Below, piece by piece: positions 46,274 to 54,683 of a DNA stretch of 64,000 nt. This DNA comes from Flavobacteriales bacterium (GTDB taxonomy: Bacteria > Bacteroidota > Bacteroidia > Flavobacteriales_D > Crocinitomicaceae), in assembly GCA_013373595.1 (NCBI GenBank), contig JABXHO010000021.1, positions 1-64,000 of the forward strand, read 5' to 3'. Within the stretch, counting starts at the first letter, position 1; each line of letters starts with the position of its first letter. The translations under genes were made by a program, and so were the position numbers. Below the pieces are notes generated by a model. It ran no database searches and had not been told where the DNA came from. It was given only the letters and a program-made list of their open reading frames with translations.

Positions 46274-47203
46274 TTAGAAGGTGTCTAAATCAGCATATGT
46301 GAAACAATAATCGCGCTTCGAATCTATTTGAAGCTCGAGATATCCGATTTTTATAACAGCGGATTTTGCGTTGCAGTTCTTTTCAAGAAACGCTTTAAAA
46401 ACAGAATTTGGACCGACCACAATGGATACTTTCTTTACACCAAAGATACGCGCTAGTTTGCGTAGAGTGGCGAGTGTATGCTCATTTATTTCTTCCATCG
46501 CACCAATGCGAATTCCGTCATCAAATTTAATCCAGAAGCGAATTCCGTTGACTTTAATCAAATATGACTTTTCATATCGTTTATAATTGACATAACTCGA
46601 ATTGTGAGTAACGGTCGCAACATCAGGCCGACGTTCCGGGTTTTGAAACACTTTGGATCGAACGAAAGGGTAAACTGCATTGAAGTGGATTTTATAGAGC
46701 CATTTCGTAAGAGAATATTTATGAGTGATATTGTAGATGTTACTATTCTTGAATTCAAAACTGTAAGAGGTGAAATCACCAGTTTCTAACCAGTTTAGTT
46801 TTTTGAAAAAACCAGGTGCCGACTGCCCATTGGGAAAGCCGAATATTACGTGTATACCCTCTTCTCGAGCAAGATCATACGTTAGTTTTGCTAGTTGTAG
46901 AAAAAGCCCTTTTCGTTGATGATTCGGATGGGTGATTGTGTCTCCAGATTGAGCTCCTAAAAAGTGATCTCCGTTGATTTCTAGTTGATACGGATAGACA
47001 CCGTAATAAGCCGCTGGTTCATGAGATTCGGCGTATGCAAAGAATCCAATGTAATCTGCTCCAAATTGTTTAGTGCTGAATTTTCTTTCGTAGTATTCTT
47101 TCGGTTTTGATTGACCATGAACGGATTTCATCAAGTAAACAAGGTCGGATATGTTTGCCTGGGAAACGCGTTCGAACCGATAAGCAGGTGTACAATTCTC
47201 CAT
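46274..47203 (-). CDS. GNAT family N-acetyltransferase
   Basis: A 309-residue GNAT-fold protein expected to acetylate an amino sugar, for example the product of the WecE-like aminotransferase encoded nearby (inference). The N-terminal RFERVSQANISDLVYLM leads into the acetyl-CoA site HPNHQRKGLFLQLAKLTYDLARE (the RxxGxG/A-type loop is QRKGLF) and GFPNGQSAPGFFKKLNW. I chose the ATG at 47203 because it overlaps the deacetylase stop by one base (TGATG), which couples the two genes; an upstream start at 47227 would add eight residues inside the other gene. The C-terminal half is longer than minimal GNATs and may form a second lobe. Confidence 0.82.
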   Translation of the reverse strand: MENCTPAYRFERVSQANISDLVYLMKSVHGQSKPKEYYERKFSTKQFGADYIGFFAYAESHEPAAYYGVYPYQLEINGDHFLGAQSGDTITHPNHQRKGLFLQLAKLTYDLAREEGIHVIFGFPNGQSAPGFFKKLNWLETGDFTSYSFEFKNSNIYNITHKYSLTKWLYKIHFNAVYPFVRSKVFQNPERRPDVATVTHNSSYVNYKRYEKSYLIKVNGIRFWIKFDDGIRIGAMEEINEHTLATLRKLARIFGVKKVSIVVGPNSVFKAFLEKNCNAKSAVIKIGYLELQIDSKRDYCFTYADLDTF

Positions 47204-48177
47204 CACAATATTAGTTGATTTCCCCATGAATCACAGTTGTAAATCCCTTTTCTATTCATTATCCGTTTGTCCGATCGATCTGTTTCCGAATTTTGATAAT
47301 GGTCAGTGGCAAGTTGATAGTTAAATCCAACTTTTTCCGCAGCGTCTTTCACTTCATCGGTATATGCACCATCAGGATATCCGATTGTATTTATTTCATA
47401 ATTGACCAGCCCCTCTAAATACTCCTTTGAAGCTTTCAATTCGTGAGTCGCATCTTTTAGAAGAATCTTATTCAGGTTATTGTGATAGAAACCGTGACTG
47501 CCAATTTGAACAAACGGTGATTGTGAAAGGGAAACTATTTGGTCATCGTTCATTAATTGAGAGAGTTCTCTATTTTCTGGTAAATTCAAAAAATCGTGAA
47601 CGTTTGGAAACTGGCTGTAAATTAATTGTTTGAACGTGTAATTAGCTCGGACATTCTTGATGTAATAATAGATCGACTGTCCAATAGTATTGGTATAGAT
47701 TCCATTTATTTTTTGATAAACCTGATCCCCAATTAACACTTCATTTTGGTTGGTAAGATGGATGGCATCAACGAAGTCAGCCCATAAGAAATGATCTTCC
47801 GTTCTATTAATTCCTGTAACGAATACCGTTGCTGGCACCTCATATTTTTCTAATAAGGGTTTCGCGTTTGTGTAGTTATTTAGGTATCCATCATCAAAAG
47901 TTATCGAAACGTTCGGTTTACCATTAATAAACTTTTCTTGAAAGAAATCTTCCAATGTGAGAATATTGGAGGTCTTTTTTAGGTAAATCAGTTGCTTCTC
48001 AAAATCTATCTTACTCGTATGCCTCGTATTGAATCGATTGCTTCCATCAGAATCAATACCGTGATACATAAAGATGGTATTCGACCCTTTACGGGCAAAA
48101 TGCGTCGAAAGAGGAGCGTAATTGAACATCACATTGTTGCGAATCCTTCTAATTTTATTTTGTATTCGATTCACCAT
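47203..48177 (-). CDS. Polysaccharide deacetylase family protein
   Basis: A 324-residue carbohydrate-esterase-4-fold protein without a clear signal peptide, hence probably acting in the cytoplasm on a lipid-linked or nucleotide-bound glycan. The NodB hallmark motif is VSITFDDGYLNNYTNAKPLLEKYEVPATVFV; the catalytic Asp pair is FDDG and the metal-binding HxxxH may be HGFYHNN. The C-terminal region has GYPDGAYTDEVKDAAEKVGF, typical of motif 3. It sits between the GNAT gene (TGATG coupling) and a GT-like gene. Removal of an acetyl group and re-addition by the neighbouring acetyltransferase could tune the glycan (inference). Confidence 0.88.
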   Translation of the reverse strand: MVNRIQNKIRRIRNNVMFNYAPLSTHFARKGSNTIFMYHGIDSDGSNRFNTRHTSKIDFEKQLIYLKKTSNILTLEDFFQEKFINGKPNVSITFDDGYLNNYTNAKPLLEKYEVPATVFVTGINRTEDHFLWADFVDAIHLTNQNEVLIGDQVYQKINGIYTNTIGQSIYYYIKNVRANYTFKQLIYSQFPNVHDFLNLPENRELSQLMNDDQIVSLSQSPFVQIGSHGFYHNNLNKILLKDATHELKASKEYLEGLVNYEINTIGYPDGAYTDEVKDAAEKVGFNYQLATDHYQNSETDRSDKRIMNRKGIYNCDSWGNQLIL

Positions 48178-48178
48178 A

Positions 48179-49243
48179 TCAAACTGCTAAAAACGCCTCC
48201 ATTCTCTCCGTTGCCAAAGTATTCAAATACGCTGAATACTCCAAACAGCGCTTCGACAAATAATCACGATCGTTGAGTACTTCTTGAATTTTCTGGTAAA
48301 TGTGCCAACTATCCTCAAATCCATCTACAATCAATCGTTCTCTTAGCTCTTGATCATAGTCGAAAAATGCACTAGTGTACGCGGAAATACAGGGCACTCC
48401 TTGAGAAATACTTTCAGAACAAACCTGACCCACTGCTGATTCAGCCAACGTTATATGTAGGTTGATTGTCATTTTACCCAATAATTCGATAAATTGATTG
48501 TGTTCTAAAAAACCGTGCGCTTCAATACGTTGATTTTGGTTAAGATATCCAAGTTCTTTATCATTTGATACATGTAGTATTGAATCATCGCAAAGCAGAG
48601 CCCCCGCTGCCATGTTGTGAAGATTTTTCCGGAACGAATTATTAACAAAAGCGCCAAGGTGTAGCCTGTCATCAATGGGGGTACCATTCCTGTTTTCAGG
48701 GTTCTTGAGGATGATTTCTTTACTATTGAAGCCATACAAGCGGTTAACTGTAAGTGCCATTCCTTTTTTTACAAAACCAATAGAGTCTAATTTACCTGAA
48801 ATGTGGTCTTCAATCATTAGCTGAAATACTTTCTGTTGAAAATCATTTCCTGCCAATTCAGCTAAGAAGCCATGGTAAATAGCTTTAACCTTTAATTTAG
48901 GATTAACCTTTTTTATCGCATCACTAATGATTCCATAATAAGGCGTGTATCCATTTAAAATTAATTGGTTGAAGCCTAACTCTGCGATAAATGCTCCTAA
49001 CTCTGACAAACTCTCTTTGGACAGCAAACATTCCGAATAATAATGAGGTAGCTCTATCCAACTCTCTGGGAAAAGAGAAATTCCAGCTCTTTTTACACCT
49101 AGCCATGAATGCTCAGTATTCTCGGGGAAAAGGGTCAGGATTGATTGAGTTTTGGAGATGAGCTCTATCTGAGACTTTAATTCTTTTAGAAAGAATTTAT
49201 CTTTTTTTTTGAGTTCAAGATTCCGCCTAACTTTACCTATCAT
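48179..49243 (-). CDS. Glycosyltransferase-like protein of the polysaccharide locus
   Basis: I do not recognise a specific family. The 354-residue protein lacks a signal peptide and membrane segment. It has features of a GT-B C-terminal half: QLILNGYTPYYGIISDAI, KAIYHGFLAEL, and ESAVGQVCSESISQGVPCISAYTSAFFDYD, the last being a likely donor-binding region with the Glu-x7-Glu-like spacing (E-SAVGQVCSE). Placement in a run of glycan genes, one base before the deacetylase gene, supports a glycosyltransferase role, but a sugar-modifying enzyme is possible. It is monitored here as GT-like with moderate confidence. Confidence 0.6.
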   Translation of the reverse strand: MIGKVRRNLELKKKDKFFLKELKSQIELISKTQSILTLFPENTEHSWLGVKRAGISLFPESWIELPHYYSECLLSKESLSELGAFIAELGFNQLILNGYTPYYGIISDAIKKVNPKLKVKAIYHGFLAELAGNDFQQKVFQLMIEDHISGKLDSIGFVKKGMALTVNRLYGFNSKEIILKNPENRNGTPIDDRLHLGAFVNNSFRKNLHNMAAGALLCDDSILHVSNDKELGYLNQNQRIEAHGFLEHNQFIELLGKMTINLHITLAESAVGQVCSESISQGVPCISAYTSAFFDYDQELRERLIVDGFEDSWHIYQKIQEVLNDRDYLSKRCLEYSAYLNTLATERMEAFLAV

Positions 49244-49265
49244 TTCATTCCTAATTTAATTGTCT

Positions 49266-50309
49266 TTATCTAGGTCTAGAGCTTTCGCTGTAACAATTTA
49301 CCACAAAACTATTCTTATCTGAAAAATTTTTAAGAAATAAAATTCGGTAATAGAATCGTTTGAGGTTTTCATAAGTCCATTTTCGTTGAACTCGCTGTAG
49401 CTTTTCGCTATCGCTGAATGATTTTCTACGAAGTTTAGCCAAAAAATAGAGTGTGCTATCCAGAAGTTGATTTTTGCAGACGAGCATCATGGTAAGAAAA
49501 GTGTAAAAGCTACCCCTCGTTTTTTTGAGGTAAAGCCAATCGGAGGCTTGAATTTGCTGAAATCGTTTTTTCTGTCCAAAAGATCCTGCGCTAGCGCTGC
49601 CAATATGAATCAATTCTTGCTCTTGCCAATGATAAAATTTCATCCCTGATTTTTTTGCGCGCCAGCACCATTCAACGTCTTCTCCATAAAGGAAAAAATC
49701 AGAGTCAAAAAACAGTTCTTGGTTCTTAATTTCAGCTAGGTTCATTAGCAAAAATGCTCCATTAATCCATTCTACTTCTCCCGAGTGAAAATGAGCTTCC
49801 TTTTGGAGCGCCTTCTCCTTTGCATTTGATTTTCGTTTCAAGAGGCGCTCAACTATCAAAATGTAAAAGGCATTTGCTCTAAATTCTCTTCGTATTCCAG
49901 GAAACTTTAGTCTTAATGTCTCTTGAAAACTTCCGTCCTCATTGATCAAGCGGGTGCCAAGGACGGTTTTATTTGGTTCAGGAAGTGACTTTAGCTGTTC
50001 CAGACAATTAAAGATCGTATTCTTGTCTTTGACAATTACATCAGAGTTTAACAAAAGAATATATTCACCATTTGCCGCAGCGATTCCCTTGTTATTTGCT
50101 CGACCAAACCCACTGTTGTATGCCATCGGTATCCATTTCAGCTCTGGGTAAATTGTTTTCAACTTTTCCTCTGAATCATCTTCAGAATGATTATCCACCA
50201 CAATAATTTCATACGATAGTTGAGGTTCATAGTCTATTATCGACTGTACGCATTGAAGAATCAAATCTTGATTTTTGTAATTGACGATAATGATCGATAA
50301 TTCAGGCAT
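49266..50309 (-). CDS. Glycosyltransferase family 2
   Basis: A 347-residue GT-A enzyme. The N-terminal LSIIIVNYKNQDLILQCVQSI, VVDNHSEDDSEEKL and the DxD-type metal site in LLNSDVIV are standard GT2 motifs, and EVEWINGAFLLMNL and GEDVEWCWRAKKSGMKF (ED as catalytic base) follow. No membrane helix is evident except weak hydrophobic parts. Family 2 enzymes of this type often add rhamnose or similar sugars; the identity here is unknown. It is the first gene of the minus-strand run 50309-45106. Confidence 0.93.
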   Translation of the reverse strand: MPELSIIIVNYKNQDLILQCVQSIIDYEPQLSYEIIVVDNHSEDDSEEKLKTIYPELKWIPMAYNSGFGRANNKGIAAANGEYILLLNSDVIVKDKNTIFNCLEQLKSLPEPNKTVLGTRLINEDGSFQETLRLKFPGIRREFRANAFYILIVERLLKRKSNAKEKALQKEAHFHSGEVEWINGAFLLMNLAEIKNQELFFDSDFFLYGEDVEWCWRAKKSGMKFYHWQEQELIHIGSASAGSFGQKKRFQQIQASDWLYLKKTRGSFYTFLTMMLVCKNQLLDSTLYFLAKLRRKSFSDSEKLQRVQRKWTYENLKRFYYRILFLKNFSDKNSFVVNCYSESSRPR

Positions 50310-50505
50310 TCAGGGTTGACTATGTTTTTTCAGATTGAATTTATTACGCTTCATTCTGAATGAGAAAGTTTGCGTTATGCAAGAGTGTAAAATTAGATAA
50401 AAATGGCAGTTCTCCGTTAAGTAGAAGGTAATAGGAGTGTGAATATCATGGTAGATATATGATCACACGCATTTTTTGGTTATTTTGGTGAAGCAATCGA
50501 AGCGA

Positions 50506-51651
50506 ATGAAAACTGAAACGATACCGTTTAATAAGCCGCATTTAACGGGGAAGGAGACAACCTACATTCAGGACGCAGTACTTTCTGGAAAAATTTCGGG
50601 GAACGGTAAATACACGCAGAAATGTCATCGTTTTTTTGAAGATAGACATGGTTTCAAAAAGTGTTTGTTAACCACTTCGTGTACAGACGCATTGGAAATG
50701 GCAGCAATTCTTATGGATATACAGCCAGAAGATGAGGTTATTTTGCCTTCGTTTACGTTCACTTCAACAGCAAATGCCTTTGTTTTAAGGGGGGCAAAGT
50801 TGGTGTTTGTCGATAGCTCTTCTGAAAACCCCAATATGGACGTTCAGTTAATTGAAGCATTGATTACGCACAAAACGAAGGGAATTGTAGTGGTGCACTA
50901 TGCCGGAATTTCTTGTGATATGGATGTTGTGATGGATATTGCAGAACGATACAACCTTCTTGTTATAGAAGATGCAGCGCAATCGATAGAAAGTACCTTC
51001 AAAGGAAAACCGTTGGGAAGCATTGGACACTTTGGTGCATTCTCATTTCATGAAACGAAGAATGTGATCAGTGGAGAAGGAGGGATGTTGGTAGTGAATG
51101 ATGAGCGTTTTATTGATCGAGCTGAAATTATTTGGGAAAAAGGGACCAATCGGGCGGCATTTTTTCGGGGAGAAATTGAGCAGTACGGATGGATGGATGT
51201 AGGATCTTCCTTTCTTCCTTCGGAAGTTGTTTCTGCGTTTCTTTTTGCTCAATTGGAAGAACTCAGCGAGATTCAAAGTAGAAGGATGAAAATATGGAAG
51301 CGTTACTGGGATGAACTTTCAGAAGTATGTCTTGCTCAGAATATTCAAATTCCGGTTATTCCTGATTTTGCGAGTAATAATGCGCATATTTTTTACCTCG
51401 TTCTACCAAATCGTGACCTACGAGACCGTTTAATTCAAACCTTGGGAGATAATCACATTTTGGCTGTTTTTCACTACCAATCATTACACAAAAGTGATTT
51501 TTTTCTTAAAAAGGGTGGTACACCAAGGCTGTTAAAGAATTCAGATCGTTATTCGGATTGCTTAGTGCGGTTACCGTTGTACTATGATCTTCAAGATGAA
51601 GAGCAGGATCGTATCCTGAAATGTATCAAAAACATAATTGAGACAAGGTGA
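50506..51651 (+). CDS. wecE: dTDP-4-amino-4,6-dideoxygalactose-type sugar aminotransferase (WecE/RffA-like)
   Basis: A PLP-dependent DegT/DnrJ/EryC1 aminotransferase. The N-terminal IPFNKPHLTGKETTYIQDAVLSGKISGNGKY is very like WecE (RffA), which makes dTDP-Fuc4N from dTDP-4-keto-6-deoxyglucose. The PLP-lysine is in SFHETKNVISGEGG, and VIEDAAQSI supplies the PLP-contacting Asp and Gln. Length from the ATG at 50506 (381 residues) fits; the upstream GTG at 50476 adds ten non-conserved residues. It is the only rightward gene in this part and probably provides the amino sugar for the locus. Confidence 0.9.
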   Translation: MKTETIPFNKPHLTGKETTYIQDAVLSGKISGNGKYTQKCHRFFEDRHGFKKCLLTTSCTDALEMAAILMDIQPEDEVILPSFTFTSTANAFVLRGAKLVFVDSSSENPNMDVQLIEALITHKTKGIVVVHYAGISCDMDVVMDIAERYNLLVIEDAAQSIESTFKGKPLGSIGHFGAFSFHETKNVISGEGGMLVVNDERFIDRAEIIWEKGTNRAAFFRGEIEQYGWMDVGSSFLPSEVVSAFLFAQLEELSEIQSRRMKIWKRYWDELSEVCLAQNIQIPVIPDFASNNAHIFYLVLPNRDLRDRLIQTLGDNHILAVFHYQSLHKSDFFLKKGGTPRLLKNSDRYSDCLVRLPLYYDLQDEEQDRILKCIKNIIETR

Positions 51652-51681
51652 TAGAAGAAGTGTCTTCAGTCACCAATGGAA

Positions 51682-52506
51682 CTAGTTACCTCGTCTAGCG
51701 AATTTTTTGAAAACCGAAAAAGGCGTCAAGAAAAACCGTCCAACTTTCCAGGTGATGGAGTTTTGCATGGCATGAATTTCATTTTGCTTTGATTCGATTA
51801 ATTTCTGAGATACTTTACTACCGTCGAAAAAACTAGAGACTTCACCCAAAAAAGGTGCATCAGAACAAATCGCTAGATCGTATATTGGTTGGAATGCATC
51901 GTAAACAGAAGGTTGGTTTTTGTCTGAGATAAAGCGAAAAGAAGTGTCGTCCTCACTGCAAAGTAAAGAGCCGTAAACTAATTTCTGGTAAAAAAAACGT
52001 GAGTGAGCGAAGTGCTTTCTAATTAGAGCTTTGAACTCGAAGAATTCCAGTTCCTTTACGTGAAATTCATTCTGCTTTGCTAGCGTTTTGTTGTAATTGT
52101 GTTTGTCAGGAGATGAAATTATTAGGAGGCCGCCCGGAGCTAGTACACGTTTCACCTCTTTCATCATTTGTTCATGTTGGTCATGATGCTCTATCGTTTC
52201 AAAACTCACAACAACATCAATGGAGTGGTCTTCGATAGGGATGGCAGATGTGCTACCTTGTTCAAATCTAAGGTGAGCCTGCTTGTATTTGTTCTTGGCG
52301 AAATCGATGGTCTCCGCAGAAATATCAACACCTATAACTTCTTTTGCATGGCTCGCTAGCAGATGACTTCCGTAGCCTTCCCCACAGGCGATGTCCAGAA
52401 CACGTTTGTCCTTGACCAAGTGAAAAATTGAATAATACCTATGATAATGCTCCAAGTAGATTGTACCTTGAATCTCTGGTAAATATCGTTCTCCTGTAAA
52501 TTTCAT
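51682..52506 (-). CDS. SAM-dependent methyltransferase, possible glycan chain-end modifier
   Basis: A 274-residue class I methyltransferase. Motif I is RVLDIACGEGYGSHLLASHA, motif II KEVIGVDIS, and IDVVVSFETIEHHDQHEQMMKEVKRVL covers motif IV. The family resembles methyltransferases of O-antigen loci that act on nonreducing ends. It lies nine bases downstream of the ABC exporter ATPase gene, so co-expression is certain; in ABC-transporter O-antigen systems such an enzyme can cap the chain to signal export, which is the inference here. The C-terminal 60 residues (QNEIHAMQNSITWKVGRFFLTPF) are amphipathic and may touch the membrane. Confidence 0.88.
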   Translation of the reverse strand: MKFTGERYLPEIQGTIYLEHYHRYYSIFHLVKDKRVLDIACGEGYGSHLLASHAKEVIGVDISAETIDFAKNKYKQAHLRFEQGSTSAIPIEDHSIDVVVSFETIEHHDQHEQMMKEVKRVLAPGGLLIISSPDKHNYNKTLAKQNEFHVKELEFFEFKALIRKHFAHSRFFYQKLVYGSLLCSEDDTSFRFISDKNQPSVYDAFQPIYDLAICSDAPFLGEVSSFFDGSKVSQKLIESKQNEIHAMQNSITWKVGRFFLTPFSVFKKFARRGN

Positions 52507-52515
52507 CTGAAAGTA

Positions 52516-53763
52516 TTAGTCATTATTTTCAAATTCCCAGTATAAATCGGGGCGAATAAGCCCATCAATCTTTCCTACATAACCATTCCTGAAGTTGGAA
52601 TTCAAGTCGCTGTCCAAGACTTCGAAGTTGATTGCGTCGTAATCGGAAACATGAACTTGAAACGGAGAGAAGGTAGTGATGGCAACACCAATTTTAAAAT
52701 AATTATTGTTTAGGAAATTTTTTGGGATCCATGCTGTAGCAAAGTGCTTTCCTTTTGAGGAAAACTGATTAGATGCATTTGGGGCAATTGAAACCAAAAG
52801 TTTTCCGCCCAAGCTATTAGAAATATGAATATTAGGGATGGGGTAAACACCCTTGCTATCAAGTACTTCGAATTCAACCTGAATGCCTATTGTTTGATCA
52901 ATCGTGGCGTTTAATATCTCCTCTTTTTGTTCGTTAATGAGTTTGACGTTATGCAGAACTACCTTTTCATCCCATTCGTTAAACGCAAATTCTTTGTATT
53001 TTTTTATGAGGTCGGTTCCTTTTGTACTGCTGTTTAGATAGTGTTCAACAACCTCATCAACGGGACCTTCTTTTATGATGGTTCCTTTTTCCAAATAGAA
53101 TCCCTTTGTACATAATGATGAAATTGCTCCCATGTCATGACTAACAAAGAGCACTGTTCGTCCTTCGGCAGCTACGTCACTCATTTTTCCGATGCATTTC
53201 TTTTGGAACTCCGCATCACCAACAGCCAATACTTCGTCAATAATCAGAATTTCGGGTTCGAGGTGTGCTGCAACGGAAAAAGCTAATCGCACATACATTC
53301 CAGAAGAATAGTGCTTTACAGGAGTATCAATGAATTGTTTCACTCCAGAGAATTCAACGATATCGTTGAACTTTTCCTTTACTTCTTTGCGTGTCATCCC
53401 CAAAATAGTTCCGTTGAGGTAGATATTCTCGCGACCTGTTAATTCAGGGTGGAAGCCCGTTCCAACTTCCAATAGTGAAGCTACACGACCATTAATTTCG
53501 ATGCGACCCGTTGTAGGTTTGGTGATCTGAGAAAGCACCTTCAAAAGTGTACTTTTTCCAGCTCCGTTTTTTCCAATAATCCCAACGATGTCTCCTCGGT
53601 TAATTTCAAAGTTGATATCTCGAATCGCCCAAAAATCATCGCCTTTGGCTGCGGCGCTTTTAAACACATTCGATAGAGTAGAGCGGAGACTAGCATTTTT
53701 TTGCTTCCCAATGGTGTATCGCTTACCCAGATTACTGACTTTTATGGCTTTTGTCTCTTCCAT
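52516..53763 (-). CDS. Polysaccharide ABC transporter ATP-binding protein (Wzt-like)
   Basis: The ATPase of an ABC-2 exporter that moves finished glycan across the inner membrane. The Walker A is GKNGAGKST (residues 64-72), the signature YSSGM (152-156) and Walker B ILIIDE (172-177), with SHD as the switch His region. Residues about 245-415 form an extra C-terminal beta-sandwich (NEWDEKVVLHNVKLINEQKEEIL ... SSKGKHFATAWIPKNFL) like the Wzt C-terminal carbohydrate-binding domain that recognises the terminal residue of the chain. The ATG overlaps the permease stop by one base (TAATG). It is followed by the methyltransferase nine bases later. Confidence 0.93.
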   Translation of the reverse strand: MEETKAIKVSNLGKRYTIGKQKNASLRSTLSNVFKSAAAKGDDFWAIRDINFEINRGDIVGIIGKNGAGKSTLLKVLSQITKPTTGRIEINGRVASLLEVGTGFHPELTGRENIYLNGTILGMTRKEVKEKFNDIVEFSGVKQFIDTPVKHYSSGMYVRLAFSVAAHLEPEILIIDEVLAVGDAEFQKKCIGKMSDVAAEGRTVLFVSHDMGAISSLCTKGFYLEKGTIIKEGPVDEVVEHYLNSSTKGTDLIKKYKEFAFNEWDEKVVLHNVKLINEQKEEILNATIDQTIGIQVEFEVLDSKGVYPIPNIHISNSLGGKLLVSIAPNASNQFSSKGKHFATAWIPKNFLNNNYFKIGVAITTFSPFQVHVSDYDAINFEVLDSDLNSNFRNGYVGKIDGLIRPDLYWEFENND

Positions 53764-54605
53764 TACACAAAATCAGCTATTTCGTCTTCGACGCGTTTGA
53801 AATACATAAGACTCGTTACGAAAAGGAGTAGAATCATTCCGAAGGAGATAAACATCATGTTGTCAGGAGCTTCTCCTCCGAAAAGGCTCCAGCGAAATCC
53901 TTGAACCACACCGGCCATAGGATTTAAGTAATACAAACTCACGGCCCACTCAGGCGCTTTATCTAGCACTTTTTCCGCGGGGAATGCAACTGGAGAAATG
54001 AATAAGCCGAGCTGCACCATAAAAGGTATAATGTGTTGAAAATCACGGAAGCGAATAGTTAATGCACTGAGCCAAATTCCTACACTGAGAGCGGCAATCA
54101 TACCCACTAAAATGAATAAAGGAGAGAACCATGCAGTGGATGCTGGAGCGACACCGTGATAAATCATCAGAGCTACGAGAATAATCACTGCAACTCCCAT
54201 GTCTATAAGTCCAACCAGTGCTTTTGAAAGTGGAATGATTAAACGAGGGAAATAGATCTTTTTGATCATATTTTGACTTTCGATGATTGACTTCCCTGAA
54301 TTGGTCATTACAAATGCAAAATACGTCCAAGTAATCAAGCCGCAAGCTGTAAAAATGGAATGGGGAATGTTTCCAGTATCGACCTTCGCAAATTTTGTGA
54401 AAACGATAGAAAGAATAATTAAGGTAACGATAGGCTGAATAAATGCCCACAGAAAACCAATCGTTGTTTGGGCATAACGTACACGGAAATCCCTCCAGGC
54501 AAGCGTAATAAATAGATCTTTGTATCTTTTTAGCTCACTTAAACTAGGGAAGAGTTTGCGCTTTTTGGCGTCAATTATCGTTGTTTTCGACATACGTAGC
54601 TTCAT
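53763..54605 (-). CDS. Polysaccharide ABC transporter permease (Wzm-like)
   Basis: An ABC-2-type permease of 280 residues with six transmembrane helices, partner of the ATPase gene that follows with a one-base overlap. The N-terminal LAWRDFRVRYAQTTIGFLWAFIQPIVTLIILS is a hallmark of polysaccharide and teichoic-acid exporters, and the C-terminal half has AVSLYYLNPMAGVVQGFRWSLFGG with the usual periplasmic re-entrant region. Both the first ATG and a second one four codons later are usable starts. The cargo is inferred from the neighbours. Confidence 0.93.
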   Translation of the reverse strand: MKLRMSKTTIIDAKKRKLFPSLSELKRYKDLFITLAWRDFRVRYAQTTIGFLWAFIQPIVTLIILSIVFTKFAKVDTGNIPHSIFTACGLITWTYFAFVMTNSGKSIIESQNMIKKIYFPRLIIPLSKALVGLIDMGVAVIILVALMIYHGVAPASTAWFSPLFILVGMIAALSVGIWLSALTIRFRDFQHIIPFMVQLGLFISPVAFPAEKVLDKAPEWAVSLYYLNPMAGVVQGFRWSLFGGEAPDNMMFISFGMILLLFVTSLMYFKRVEDEIADFV

Positions 54606-54683
54606 TCGGTTGAGTCTGTACTCGATGGCAAATATACGTTACTTTTTAGTTTTACTAAATCACTATTCAGTTCTAAGAAAGGG

